Of a stretch of DNA of 7,837 nt, positions 1-6,240 are shown piece after piece; the stretch's first letter is position 1, and the number at the start of each line of letters is the position of its first letter. The DNA comes from Polaromonas sp. (lineage in GTDB: Bacteria > Pseudomonadota > Gammaproteobacteria > Burkholderiales > Burkholderiaceae_C): positions 1-7,837 of the forward strand of contig JAQGMN010000463.1 of NCBI GenBank assembly GCA_028292345.1, in the 5' to 3' direction. The translations under genes were made by a program, and so were the position numbers. The notes below the pieces were generated by a model that was not told where the DNA came from, did not search any database, and worked only from the letters and a program-made list of their open reading frames with translations.

Positions 1-128
1 TTGACACCGTAGAGCTGGTCATGGCACTCGAAGACGAGTTTGGCATTGAAATTCCCGATGAAGACGCGGAGAAGATCACCACCGTCCAGAACGCTATTGA
101 CTACGCAAACACCCATCACAAGGCCTAA
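1..128 (+). CDS. acpP: Acyl carrier protein, 3' end (partial)
   Basis: This is the C-terminal 41 codons of acyl carrier protein, read from base 3 to the TAA at 126-128. ACP carries growing acyl chains on a phosphopantetheine arm during cytoplasmic fatty-acid synthesis. The visible part starts DTVELVMALEDEFGIEIPDE, which is helix II just after the conserved DSL motif. The serine that carries the arm lies immediately outside the window. The acidic helix-II residues (E, D, E) that dock partner enzymes are present, and the tail ends NTHHKA. The next gene is fabF, the usual acpP-fabF arrangement, but a terminator-like hairpin separates the two. The identification is secure despite truncation, because the helix-II sequence is among the most conserved in the family. 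Confidence 0.95.
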   Translation, partial: DTVELVMALEDEFGIEIPDEDAEKITTVQNAIDYANTHHKA

Positions 129-152
129 GGCGTTCCTGCCTTTGCCGTCATC

Positions 153-191
153 AACCTGAAAAGCCTGATTGCAGTTTTTTCAGGTTTTTTT
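153..191 (+). terminator. Intrinsic terminator/attenuator between acpP and fabF
   Basis: AACCTGAAAA (153-162) pairs perfectly with TTTTCAGGTT (177-186), and T residues continue to 191. The loop can form a small inner CTG/CAG stem (165-167 with 172-174). A 10-bp stem followed by a T-run is the intrinsic terminator form. It lies 24 bases after the acpP stop and 13 bases before the fabF start. It therefore probably ends much of the acpP transcript while letting some polymerase through to fabF, consistent with ACP being needed in large excess over the synthase. The partial read-through is inferred. Confidence 0.75.
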
Positions 192-204
192 CCAGGATTA
201 CTGA

Positions 205-1452
205 ATGAGACGTCGTCGTGTCGTCGTCACAGGTCTGGGTTGTGTCAGCCCGGTAGGAAATACCGTGGCCGATTCCTGGGCCAATGTGCTTGCCGGAATG
301 CCCGGCATTGACCAGATCACCCATTTTGATGCCAGTGGCCTTGCCTGCAAGTTTGCAGGCGAAGTCAAGGGTTTCAATATCGCGGATTACATCCCTGAAA
401 AAGAAGCCCGGCACATGGACCGCTTCATTCATCTGGGACTGGCCGCCGCCTGCCAGGCAGTGGCCGACAGCGGTCTGCCCACGGGCGATGCCCTGGACGA
501 CGAACTGGCCACCCGCATCGGCTGCAACATCGGCTCGGGCATCGGCGGCCTGCCGCTGATCGAGCGCATGCACGGCGAACTGGTGGAGCGCGGCCCGCGC
601 CGGATTTCACCTTTCTTCGTGCCGGCGACCATCATCAACATGATCTCCGGGCATGTGTCGATCAAGTTCGGTTTCAAGGGCCCCAACATTGCCGTTGTCA
701 CCGCGTGCACGACGGGGCTGCATGCCATCGGGCTGTCGGCGCGCATGATCGAGTACGGCGACTGCGATGTCATGGTCGCCGGCGGTGCGGAAGCCACGGT
801 TTCGGCGCTGGGCGTGGGCGGCTTCGCAGCGGCCCGGGCCCTGTCGACCCGCAATGAAGACCCGAAGACGGCCTCGCGTCCCTGGGACAGGGACCGCGAC
901 GGCTTCGTGCTCGGCGAGGGCAGCGGCGTGGTCGTGCTCGAGGAATACGAACACGCCAAGGCGCGGGGCGCCAAGATTTACGCCGAAGTGCTGGGCTTTG
1001 GCATGAGCGCCGATGCCTATCACATGACGGCCCCCAACATTGACGGCCCGCGCCGCTCCATGGCCATGGCCCTGAAGAATGCCGGCGTCAATGCGGACCA
1101 GGTGCATTACCTCAATGCGCATGGCACGTCCACGCCGCTGGGCGACTTGAACGAAACCAACGCCATCAAGGCGGCTTTTGGCGCGCATGCCAAGGACAAG
1201 CTGGTGGTCAGTTCGACCAAGTCCATGACCGGCCATTTGCTGGGCGGCGCTGGCGGCATCGAGTCGGTGTTCACGGTGCTTGCGCTGCATCACCAGAAAA
1301 TTCCGCCGACGATCAACCTGTTCAACCAGGACCCCGAGTGCGACCTGGATTTTTGCGCCAATACCGCGCGTGATGCCACCATCGACATTGCCGTCAAAAA
1401 CAATTTCGGTTTTGGCGGAACCAACGGCACGCTGGTCTTCAAGCGCGTCTGA
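205..1452 (+). CDS. fabF: Beta-ketoacyl-ACP synthase II (KAS II)
   Basis: FabF condenses malonyl-ACP with acyl-ACP in the cytoplasm, extending fatty acids by two carbons. It is the synthase linked to temperature control of unsaturated chain length. The 415-residue protein is the normal family length and starts with the typical MRRRRVVVTGLG. The thiolase-fold active site is complete: Cys168 in VVTACTTG, His306 in NAHGTSTPLGD, Lys339 and His344 in STKSMTGHLLGGAG, and the gating loop FGFGGTN at 401-407. The start is supported by AGGA at 194-197, seven bases upstream. acpP precedes it behind a hairpin. No terminator is visible in the 47 bases after its stop, so read-through into the downstream membrane-protein and sigma-factor genes is plausible. 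FabB is excluded by the FabF-type N-terminus and the acpP neighbour. Confidence 0.97.
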   Translation: MRRRRVVVTGLGCVSPVGNTVADSWANVLAGMPGIDQITHFDASGLACKFAGEVKGFNIADYIPEKEARHMDRFIHLGLAAACQAVADSGLPTGDALDDELATRIGCNIGSGIGGLPLIERMHGELVERGPRRISPFFVPATIINMISGHVSIKFGFKGPNIAVVTACTTGLHAIGLSARMIEYGDCDVMVAGGAEATVSALGVGGFAAARALSTRNEDPKTASRPWDRDRDGFVLGEGSGVVVLEEYEHAKARGAKIYAEVLGFGMSADAYHMTAPNIDGPRRSMAMALKNAGVNADQVHYLNAHGTSTPLGDLNETNAIKAAFGAHAKDKLVVSSTKSMTGHLLGGAGGIESVFTVLALHHQKIPPTINLFNQDPECDLDFCANTARDATIDIAVKNNFGFGGTNGTLVFKRV

Positions 1453-1499
1453 ACGCACTGCATTTTTCTTCAGCAGCGCCAGTTCACGCACGCTCTGCC

Positions 1500-2051
1500 T
1501 TGAACCGCCACAATGCCCCGCCGGTGGTTTATCCGCTTGGGCGTTCGTCATTCCTGGGCGGCTTGTTGCTGGCCTTGTGGCTTGCCGGCCTTTTTTCTGT
1601 GCTGCTGTGGTCGAGCGCCATGCGCCAGCCCGACTGGCGCATCCTGCTGGCGGGATTTTCGGTGCTGCTGGCAGGCTTTGCTGCACGCATCACCTGGGGC
1701 AACCTTCCAACCGGGCATCTGGCATGGGATGGCGACGTCTGGCATTGGGAAAGCCCCGGCTGCCAGACCGGCGCGGGCGAGCATGCGCTGTCGGTGATTG
1801 CCGATTTCCAGCAGCGGCTTCTGCTGCGGCTTGAAAACCAGGCCGGCGCCAGCCTGTGGCTGTGGGTTGAGAAAAACACCCTGCCCGAGCGCTGGATGGA
1901 TTTGCGCCGCGCCGTGTATTCGCCGCACAAGTCCCGTGGATGGCTGCCCGCGCATGACCTTGTGCCTGTGGAACCTGCCGATTCGGCATTTCCTGCTGTG
2001 GCACCATCGAAGGCTATGCAATCCCAACATGTCCCGCAGGCCGAGCGATGA
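1500..2051 (+). CDS. Two-helix membrane protein resembling YgfX/CptA
   Basis: This 183-residue protein has two hydrophobic segments (about 18-40 and 47-66), then a cytoplasmic-type domain (about 70-140) and a polar, probably disordered tail (145-183). The layout and several positions match E. coli YgfX (CptA) as I remember it: a G-L-W-G-W stretch just after the membrane (GHLAWDGDVWHW), then a stretch like MLRL...HLWL...W.DLRR, seen here as LLLRL (107-111), LWLW (119-122) and RWMDLRRAVY (131-140). YgfX is an inner-membrane protein reported as a toxin acting on the cytoskeleton and paired with SdhE/YgfY; no SdhE gene is in this window. The start is uncertain: TTG at 1500 lacks a clear ribosome site, and GTG at 1524 is the alternative. 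Its stop overlaps the rpoE start (ATGA), suggesting translational coupling. The family call is moderate; coding status is well supported. Confidence 0.7.
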   Translation: MNRHNAPPVVYPLGRSSFLGGLLLALWLAGLFSVLLWSSAMRQPDWRILLAGFSVLLAGFAARITWGNLPTGHLAWDGDVWHWESPGCQTGAGEHALSVIADFQQRLLLRLENQAGASLWLWVEKNTLPERWMDLRRAVYSPHKSRGWLPAHDLVPVEPADSAFPAVAPSKAMQSQHVPQAER

Positions 2052-2683
2052 GCGATGACCTGCCACCGCCGGCTGCCGAAAAAGCCGCCGACAGCGACGC
2101 GCTGCTGGTCGAGCGGACGGTGGCGGGAGACCAGAAGGCGTTTGAACTGCTGGTCATCAAGTACCAGCGGCGCATCCAGCGACTGATCGGCCGCATGGTC
2201 CGCGATGTGGACTTGGTGGAAGACATTGCGCAGGAGACTTTTATTCGCGCTTACCGCGCCCTGGGCCAGTTCCGGGGCGAAGCGCAGTTCTACACCTGGC
2301 TTTACCGGATTGCAGTCAACACGGCCAAGAAGGCCCTGATGGATTTGAAGCGCAATCCCACCGTTTCTGAAAATGCCTACAAATCCGACGATGACGATGA
2401 AACTTCCCGGGTCGAAAACGAACTAACCAGTCCTGAAACGCCTGAAACGGTGCTGGCCAGCAAGGAAATCGCCAACATCATCAACCAGGCGATGCAGGAT
2501 TTGCCGGAGGAATTGCGTGAAGCGATCACCTTGCGGGAGATTGAAGGCTTGAGCTATGAGGAGATATCCGAAGCCATGGATTGTCCGATTGGAACGGTAC
2601 GGTCGCGCATTTTCAGAGCCCGCGAAGCGATTTCCGCCAAGGTCCGGCCCTTGCTGGAAAACCAGACAGGCAAGCGCTGGTGA
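2048..2683 (+). CDS. rpoE: ECF RNA polymerase sigma factor RpoE/AlgU
   Basis: This is the extracytoplasmic-function sigma factor that directs RNA polymerase to envelope-stress promoters when released from RseA. The 211-residue protein has the two ECF domains. Region 2 spans about 33-100, with the DIAQETFIRAYRAL core (59-72) and the WLYRIAVNTAKK segment that contacts the -10 element. Region 4 spans about 150-200, with the helix-turn-helix LSYEEISEAMDCPIGTVRSR and the typical end IFRARE. The linker (111-135) is strongly acidic (SDDDDE). It is about 20 residues longer than E. coli RpoE, mostly in the N-terminus and linker. ATG 2048 overlaps the upstream stop, with GCAGG seven bases before it. 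rseA, rseB and mucD follow, which identifies it as RpoE/AlgU rather than another ECF sigma. No clear sigma-E-type autoregulatory promoter was found just upstream. Confidence 0.95.
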   Translation: MSDDLPPPAAEKAADSDALLVERTVAGDQKAFELLVIKYQRRIQRLIGRMVRDVDLVEDIAQETFIRAYRALGQFRGEAQFYTWLYRIAVNTAKKALMDLKRNPTVSENAYKSDDDDETSRVENELTSPETPETVLASKEIANIINQAMQDLPEELREAITLREIEGLSYEEISEAMDCPIGTVRSRIFRAREAISAKVRPLLENQTGKRW

Positions 2684-2763
2684 GTGGGTTGCCTACCGCC
2701 TTCATTCGCCAGCCCAGGCAGTCAGTGAACAGAACCGGCAGACCCGCTGCCCATAAAACAATC

Positions 2764-3393
2764 ATGACATCACACATGAGCACCCCCGAACTTCTTTCTG
2801 CCCTGGCGGACGGCCAGCTCGGCGAACAGGATTTTGCAGCCGCGCTTGAGGCCTGCGGCCAGAACGATGCCGCACTCGACTGCTGGAATACCTACCACCT
2901 GATCGGTGACTTTCTGCGTTCGCCGGCTGACCTGCACACATCGTCACAGGCGGTGCGCAGCGACATCGGGTTTGCCAGCCGGCTCAGCGCGCGTCTGGCG
3001 CAGGAGACGGTCTTGCCTGCAGTGGCGGTTCCGGCTGCTCAGTTGCCTGCTTCCCACCGCATCGTCCATCACCGTGGACCGGCATCGAACGACGGCAGTT
3101 TCCGCTGGAAACTGGTGGCCGGGGTGGCGTCTCTGGCCGCCGTGTCCGCCATTGCTTGGAATGCGTCCGGGCTGATGGCGCCGGCGCCCGGGCCGCAACT
3201 GGCAGAGGCTTCTTCCCCGCAGATCGTGATCAGTTCTCCGCAAGGGCCGATGGTGCGGGATGCCCGGCTGGAGGAATTGCTGGCGGCGCACAGGCAGTTT
3301 GGAACGGCTTCGGCCTTGCAGGAGTCCTCGGGCTTCCTGCGCAATGCGACGTTTGAAGCGCCGCGCAATGCCCAGGCTGCCAGCGCGCGTTAA
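2764..3393 (+). CDS. rseA: Anti-sigma-E factor RseA/MucA-like
   Basis: RseA is a single-pass inner-membrane protein whose cytoplasmic N-terminus sequesters RpoE. Stress-triggered cleavage of its periplasmic part, then intramembrane cleavage, frees the sigma factor. From ATG 2764 it is 209 residues. The anti-sigma domain (about 5-80) has the family pattern STPELLSALADGQLGEQDF and CWNTYHLIGDFLRS (40-53). One membrane helix lies at about 115-137 (WKLVAGVASLAAVSAIAW). The periplasmic region (138-209) contains RDARLEELLAAHRQFG and SGFLRNATFE, the part expected to contact RseB. The start is uncertain: neither ATG 2764 nor ATG 2776 (MSTPELL, where family resemblance begins) has a good ribosome site. 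In-frame GTG codons at 2680 (overlapping the rpoE stop) and 2725 (AGG six bases upstream) would extend it. The role is secure from position and domain layout. Confidence 0.9.
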   Translation: MTSHMSTPELLSALADGQLGEQDFAAALEACGQNDAALDCWNTYHLIGDFLRSPADLHTSSQAVRSDIGFASRLSARLAQETVLPAVAVPAAQLPASHRIVHHRGPASNDGSFRWKLVAGVASLAAVSAIAWNASGLMAPAPGPQLAEASSPQIVISSPQGPMVRDARLEELLAAHRQFGTASALQESSGFLRNATFEAPRNAQAASAR

Positions 3394-3417
3394 GTGCCAG
3401 AAAACCTTCTGAAATCC

Positions 3418-4455
3418 ATGATTTTCAAGCATTTAAGGCTTCTTGCGCTTGCCCTGTCTTCACTTCTAGCTATTGATTATGTAGCGGCGCAAGTGCCTGC
3501 GGTTTCGGCGCCGCCAACGGCATCGCCCGCAGAGGTGCGCAGCCTGAACGACTGGCTGATGCGAATGCACCAGGCTTCCGTCAACCGGTCCTATGTCGGA
3601 ACCTTCGTGGTGTCGGCAGGGGGAAGCATGTCCAGCGCCAAGATATGGCATGTCTGCGAAGGCACGCAACAGGTCGAACGGGTCGAAACCCTGACCGGTC
3701 CGCCGCGCTCCATTTTCCGGCACAACGACCAGGTCACAACCTTCATGCCGGAACACAAGGTGGCGCGCAGTGAAAAGCGCGAGTCGCTGGGTCTGTTTCC
3801 GCAGTTGTTCCAGTCGGCCGACAGCCGCATTGCCGACTTCTACAAGTTTCGCCAGGAAGGCCTGGAGCGGGTGGCGGGCGTCGATGCCGACATCATCATG
3901 CTGGTTCCGAAGGACCGGCTGCGCTTTGGCTACCGGGTCTGGAGCGAGCGCAAGAATGGCCTGATCGTGAAGCTCCAGACGCTCGATCCCGACGGCAAGG
4001 TGATTGAAGAGGCGGCATTTTCAGAACTTCAGCTTGACGCACCCGTCAGCATGAGCCAGTTGGTCCAGATGATGGGCAAGGTTCAAGGCTACCGCCTCGA
4101 CAAGCCTGCGCTCGTCAAGACAACGGCGGCCGCCGAGGGCTGGGCCTTGAAGATGCCTGTCGCGGGTTTCAATGCCATGAGTTGCTACAAGCGGCCGGCC
4201 TCGGCAGCAGGCTCCGCAGAAAAAAATACAAACGGTGACGGCCCGCTGCAGTGGATTTTTTCAGACGGCCTGGCAACGGTATCGATTTTTGTGGAGCCGC
4301 TCGACCGGCGGCGTCATGTGCGCGAGTCCACGCTTTCCCTGGGCGCCACGCAGACCCTGACACGTCAACTCGATGCGCACTGGATCACCCTGGTGGGCGA
4401 AGTTCCTGTTCCGACGCTGCAGCTGTTTGCCAGCGCGCTGGAACGCAACCGGTAG
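3418..4455 (+). CDS. rseB: Periplasmic sigma-E regulator RseB/MucB
   Basis: RseB binds the periplasmic domain of RseA and shields it from site-1 proteolysis; misplaced lipopolysaccharide or lipids release it. From ATG 3418 it has 345 residues, close to the usual 315-340. A signal peptide is clear (MIFKHLRLLALALSSLLAID, then a VAA-Q cleavage site). The large LolA-like lipid-binding domain follows (about 40-220: DWLMRMHQASVNRSYVGTFV, RHNDQVTTFMPEHKVARSEK, ADFYKFRQEGLERVAGVDAD), then the smaller C-terminal RseA-binding domain (about 235-342). The mature protein has two cysteines, Cys80 (WHVCEG) and Cys256 (MSCYKRP), one in each domain. An alternative GTG start at 3394 directly abuts the rseA stop and would add eight residues; neither start has a strong ribosome site. 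It follows rseA by 24 bases and is surely cotranscribed. Confidence 0.93.
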   Translation: MIFKHLRLLALALSSLLAIDYVAAQVPAVSAPPTASPAEVRSLNDWLMRMHQASVNRSYVGTFVVSAGGSMSSAKIWHVCEGTQQVERVETLTGPPRSIFRHNDQVTTFMPEHKVARSEKRESLGLFPQLFQSADSRIADFYKFRQEGLERVAGVDADIIMLVPKDRLRFGYRVWSERKNGLIVKLQTLDPDGKVIEEAAFSELQLDAPVSMSQLVQMMGKVQGYRLDKPALVKTTAAAEGWALKMPVAGFNAMSCYKRPASAAGSAEKNTNGDGPLQWIFSDGLATVSIFVEPLDRRRHVRESTLSLGATQTLTRQLDAHWITLVGEVPVPTLQLFASALERNR

Positions 4456-4459
4456 GACG

Positions 4460-4567
4460 GTGGCGCCGCGGCCGAAAATTTTCGGTGATTTGGCACTGCT
4501 GGCCCTTGCCTTGCTTTTGCCTGCTCCCATTTACCTGTTTGTTTTGAAACTTCTCCGGTTTGCTTGA
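4460..4567 (+). CDS. Possible 35-aa membrane micropeptide (mucC position)
   Basis: A short frame reads from GTG 4460 to TGA 4565-4567, giving APRPKIFGDLALLALALLLP after the first residue and ending PIYLFVLKLLRFA. It would be a basic N-terminus followed by one membrane-spanning helix and a basic end. GGTAGGA lies just before the GTG but only two bases away, closer than ideal. The frame also continues upstream inside rseB to ATG 4373, but that part looks like rseB read out of frame. It occupies the slot where P. aeruginosa has mucC, yet shows no visible resemblance to MucC/RseC, which is about 150 residues, cysteine-bearing and two-helix. It may be a real small membrane protein, a remnant or chance. 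No function is proposed. Confidence 0.3.
   Translation: MAPRPKIFGDLALLALALLLPAPIYLFVLKLLRFA
4472..4485. repeat. Perfect 14-bp palindrome CCGAAAATTTTCGG
   Basis: CCGAAAA and TTTTCGG form an uninterrupted palindrome 17 bases after the rseB stop and about 110 bases before the mucD start. It could be a site for a dimeric DNA-binding protein or an RNA hairpin (five pairs, AATT loop). No T-run follows it, so it is not an intrinsic terminator. It may also be chance. Confidence 0.45.
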
Positions 4568-4573
4568 TACAAC
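4544..4573 (+). promoter_or_regulatory. Weak candidate promoter for mucD
   Basis: TTGAAA (4544-4549, five of six matches to the housekeeping -35) is followed after 18 bases by TACAAC (4568-4573, four of six matches to the -10). The mucD ATG lies 22 bases further on. The overlapping TGAAACTT (4545-4552) also loosely resembles a sigma-E -35 (GGAACTT), but no matching -10 lies at the right distance. This is a pattern match only; mucD may simply be cotranscribed with rpoE-rseA-rseB. Confidence 0.3.
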
Positions 4574-4595
4574 TTTATTGATGACAAGGCTGAAA

Positions 4596-6056
4596 ATGCG
4601 TGAATTGAACCTTAAACCGCTGCGGCCCTACCTGGCTGCAGGCCTGATGGCCATCGCCGCGACCACCTCCGTGCTGCCGGTGACGCCGGTATGGGCGCAA
4701 ACCCGCACCTTGCCAGACTTCACCGACCTGGTCGACCAGGTGGGGCCGTCGGTGGTCAACATCCGCACTTCTGAAAAAGCCAAGGCCTCGTCGGCCGCCG
4801 GCGGCATTGACGAGCAGATGCTCGAGTTTTTCAAGCGCTTCGGCATTCCCGTGCCGCCCAACATGCCGCGCGGCCCGCGCGCCGAGCCCGGCCAGCCCGA
4901 TGAAGACCAGCCCCGCGGCGTCGGTTCGGGCTTCATCCTGACGGCCGACGGCTTTGTCATGACCAATGCGCATGTGGTCGAGGGCGCCGACGAGGTCATC
5001 GTCACGCTGACGGACAAGCGCGAATTCAAGGCCAAAATCATTGGCGCCGACAAGCGCAGCGACGTGGCCGTGGTCAAGATCGAAGCCACCGGCCTGCCGG
5101 CGGTGAAAATTGGCGACATCAGCCGCCTGCGCGTGGGCGAATGGGTCATGGCCATCGGTTCGCCATTCGGCCTTGAAAACACGGTGACGGCGGGCATCGT
5201 GAGCGCCAAGCAACGCGATACCGGCGACTACCTACCTTTCATCCAGACGGACGTGGCCATCAATCCGGGCAATTCGGGCGGGCCCCTGATCAACATGCGC
5301 GGCGAGGTCGTCGGCATCAACAGCCAGATCTACTCGCGTTCCGGCGGTTTCCAGGGCATTTCGTTTTCGATCCCGATCGACGAGGCCACGCGCGTGTCCG
5401 AGCAACTTCGCATCAGCGGCAAGGTGACGCGCGGGCGCATCGGCGTGCAGATCGACCAGGTCACCAAGGACGTGGCCGAGTCCATCGGCCTGGGCAAGGT
5501 GCAGGGCGCGCTGGTCCGGGGCGTTGAAAGCGGCGCGCCTGCCGAAAAGGCGGGCATCGAGGCGGGCGACATCATCACGAAGTTCGAGGGCAAGGCGATC
5601 GACAAGGCCAGCGACCTTCCGCGCATGGTGGGCAATGTGAAACCGGGCACGCAGGTGACGGTCACCGTGTTCCGGCGCGGTGCCAGCAAGGACCTGTCCG
5701 TCACGATTGCCGAGGTCGAGGCCGACAAGCCTGCGCGCCCGGCGTCCAAGCCGGAAGCCAAGCCCCCCGTGGCCGGCCCCGCCCAGGCCCTGGGCCTGTC
5801 GGTGAGCGAAATCACGGAAGCGCAGAAAAAGGAACTCAATGTCAAGGGCGGCGTCAAGGTCGATGCCGCCGTTGGGGCGGCGGCTAAAGCCGGTCTGCGC
5901 GAAGGCGACGTGATCGTGTCCATTGCCAATGCCGAAGTGACCGGGGTCAAGGGTTTTGAAGCGGCGCTGGCGAAAATCGACAAGACCAAAAACATCATCG
6001 TGCTGGTCCGGCGCGGTGAACTGGCACAATTCGTCATCATCCGGCCGGCGCGCTGA
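4596..6056 (+). CDS. mucD: Periplasmic serine protease/chaperone, MucD/DegP (HtrA) family
   Basis: HtrA-family proteases degrade or refold damaged proteins in the periplasm; MucD-type members restrain sigma-E activation by removing the signal. From ATG 4596 it has 486 residues, usual for a two-PDZ member. Domains in order: signal peptide with cleavage near VWA-Q (34/35); trypsin-like domain (about 40-270) with the full triad His126 (TNAHVV), Asp156 (RSDVAVV) and Ser227 (GNSGGP); PDZ1 (about 280-372) beginning RGRIGVQI; a proline/lysine-rich linker (378-393); and PDZ2 (about 396-484). ATG 4596 is chosen because AAGG lies six bases before it and a proper signal peptide follows. The frame is open back to TTG 4560 and ATG 4581, but these lack ribosome sites. 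It could equally be called DegQ/DegP; the mucD name rests on position after rseB and before lepA. Confidence 0.93.
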   Translation: MRELNLKPLRPYLAAGLMAIAATTSVLPVTPVWAQTRTLPDFTDLVDQVGPSVVNIRTSEKAKASSAAGGIDEQMLEFFKRFGIPVPPNMPRGPRAEPGQPDEDQPRGVGSGFILTADGFVMTNAHVVEGADEVIVTLTDKREFKAKIIGADKRSDVAVVKIEATGLPAVKIGDISRLRVGEWVMAIGSPFGLENTVTAGIVSAKQRDTGDYLPFIQTDVAINPGNSGGPLINMRGEVVGINSQIYSRSGGFQGISFSIPIDEATRVSEQLRISGKVTRGRIGVQIDQVTKDVAESIGLGKVQGALVRGVESGAPAEKAGIEAGDIITKFEGKAIDKASDLPRMVGNVKPGTQVTVTVFRRGASKDLSVTIAEVEADKPARPASKPEAKPPVAGPAQALGLSVSEITEAQKKELNVKGGVKVDAAVGAAAKAGLREGDVIVSIANAEVTGVKGFEAALAKIDKTKNIIVLVRRGELAQFVIIRPAR

Positions 6057-6060
6057 CCGT

Positions 6061-6114
6061 CTGCTGCAGAGCCTTGATACCGGTCTGGCGGTGGGGCTCG
6101 TTACAATGCAGCAG
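6061..6114 (+). repeat. Long imperfect hairpin just after mucD
   Basis: CTGCTGCA (6061-6068) pairs with TGCAGCAG (6107-6114), GAGCC (6069-6073) with GGCTC (6095-6099), and ACCG (6079-6082) with CGGT (6089-6092). This gives 17 pairs with internal bulges, starting four bases after the mucD stop. No T-run follows directly; the nearest is at 6126-6130. It is better read as an mRNA 3'-end stabilising structure than a classical terminator. The right-hand side also contains a TACAAT (6102-6107) without a recognisable -35. Confidence 0.4.
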
Positions 6115-6190
6115 CATTTCAGCCGTTTTTAACATCCGGATTCGCGCAGTTTCCCCCATTGGCCTAGCCGAGGCACCACCTGCGTCCTGT

Positions 6191-6237
6191 CAAGGCCGGC
6201 AACAGCACATGCTGGAAAAGGCCCGGCTTGGGTTTTT
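6191..6237 (+). terminator. Weak candidate terminator downstream of mucD
   Basis: CAAG-G-CCGG (6191-6199, one bulged G) pairs with CCGGCTTG (6223-6230). The loop can hold an inner CAGC/GCTG stem (6203-6206 with 6211-6214), and T5 follows at 6233-6237 after GG. It could end the rseB-mucD transcript about 180 bases past the mucD stop. The bulge and large loop make it unconvincing compared with the hairpin at 6288-6316. Confidence 0.3.
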
Positions 6238-6240
6238 GCC

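Noticed and set aside
607..1686. 359-codon open frame antisense to fabF
   Set aside because: It overlaps the catalytic core of a canonical FabF and runs out into the next gene, so it is a composition shadow.
1968..1996. GAACCT as a possible sigma-E -35 for rpoE autoregulation
   Set aside because: No acceptable -10 (TCTGA or TCAAA-like) follows 16-17 bases downstream, and it lies within the coding region of the YgfX-like gene.
4251..4547. 98-codon + strand frame across the rseB end
   Set aside because: Most of it overlaps rseB out of frame, it has no ribosome site, and its short hydrophobic end is the same T-rich DNA read in another frame.
4373..4567. Longer version of the micro-ORF starting at ATG 4373
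   Set aside because: The first 29 codons lie inside the conserved rseB C-terminus and read as an out-of-frame shadow; only the part after GTG 4460 could be independent.
4575..6040. Several long antisense frames under mucD
   Set aside because: All lie opposite an intact HtrA protease with a complete catalytic triad and show no domain features of their own.
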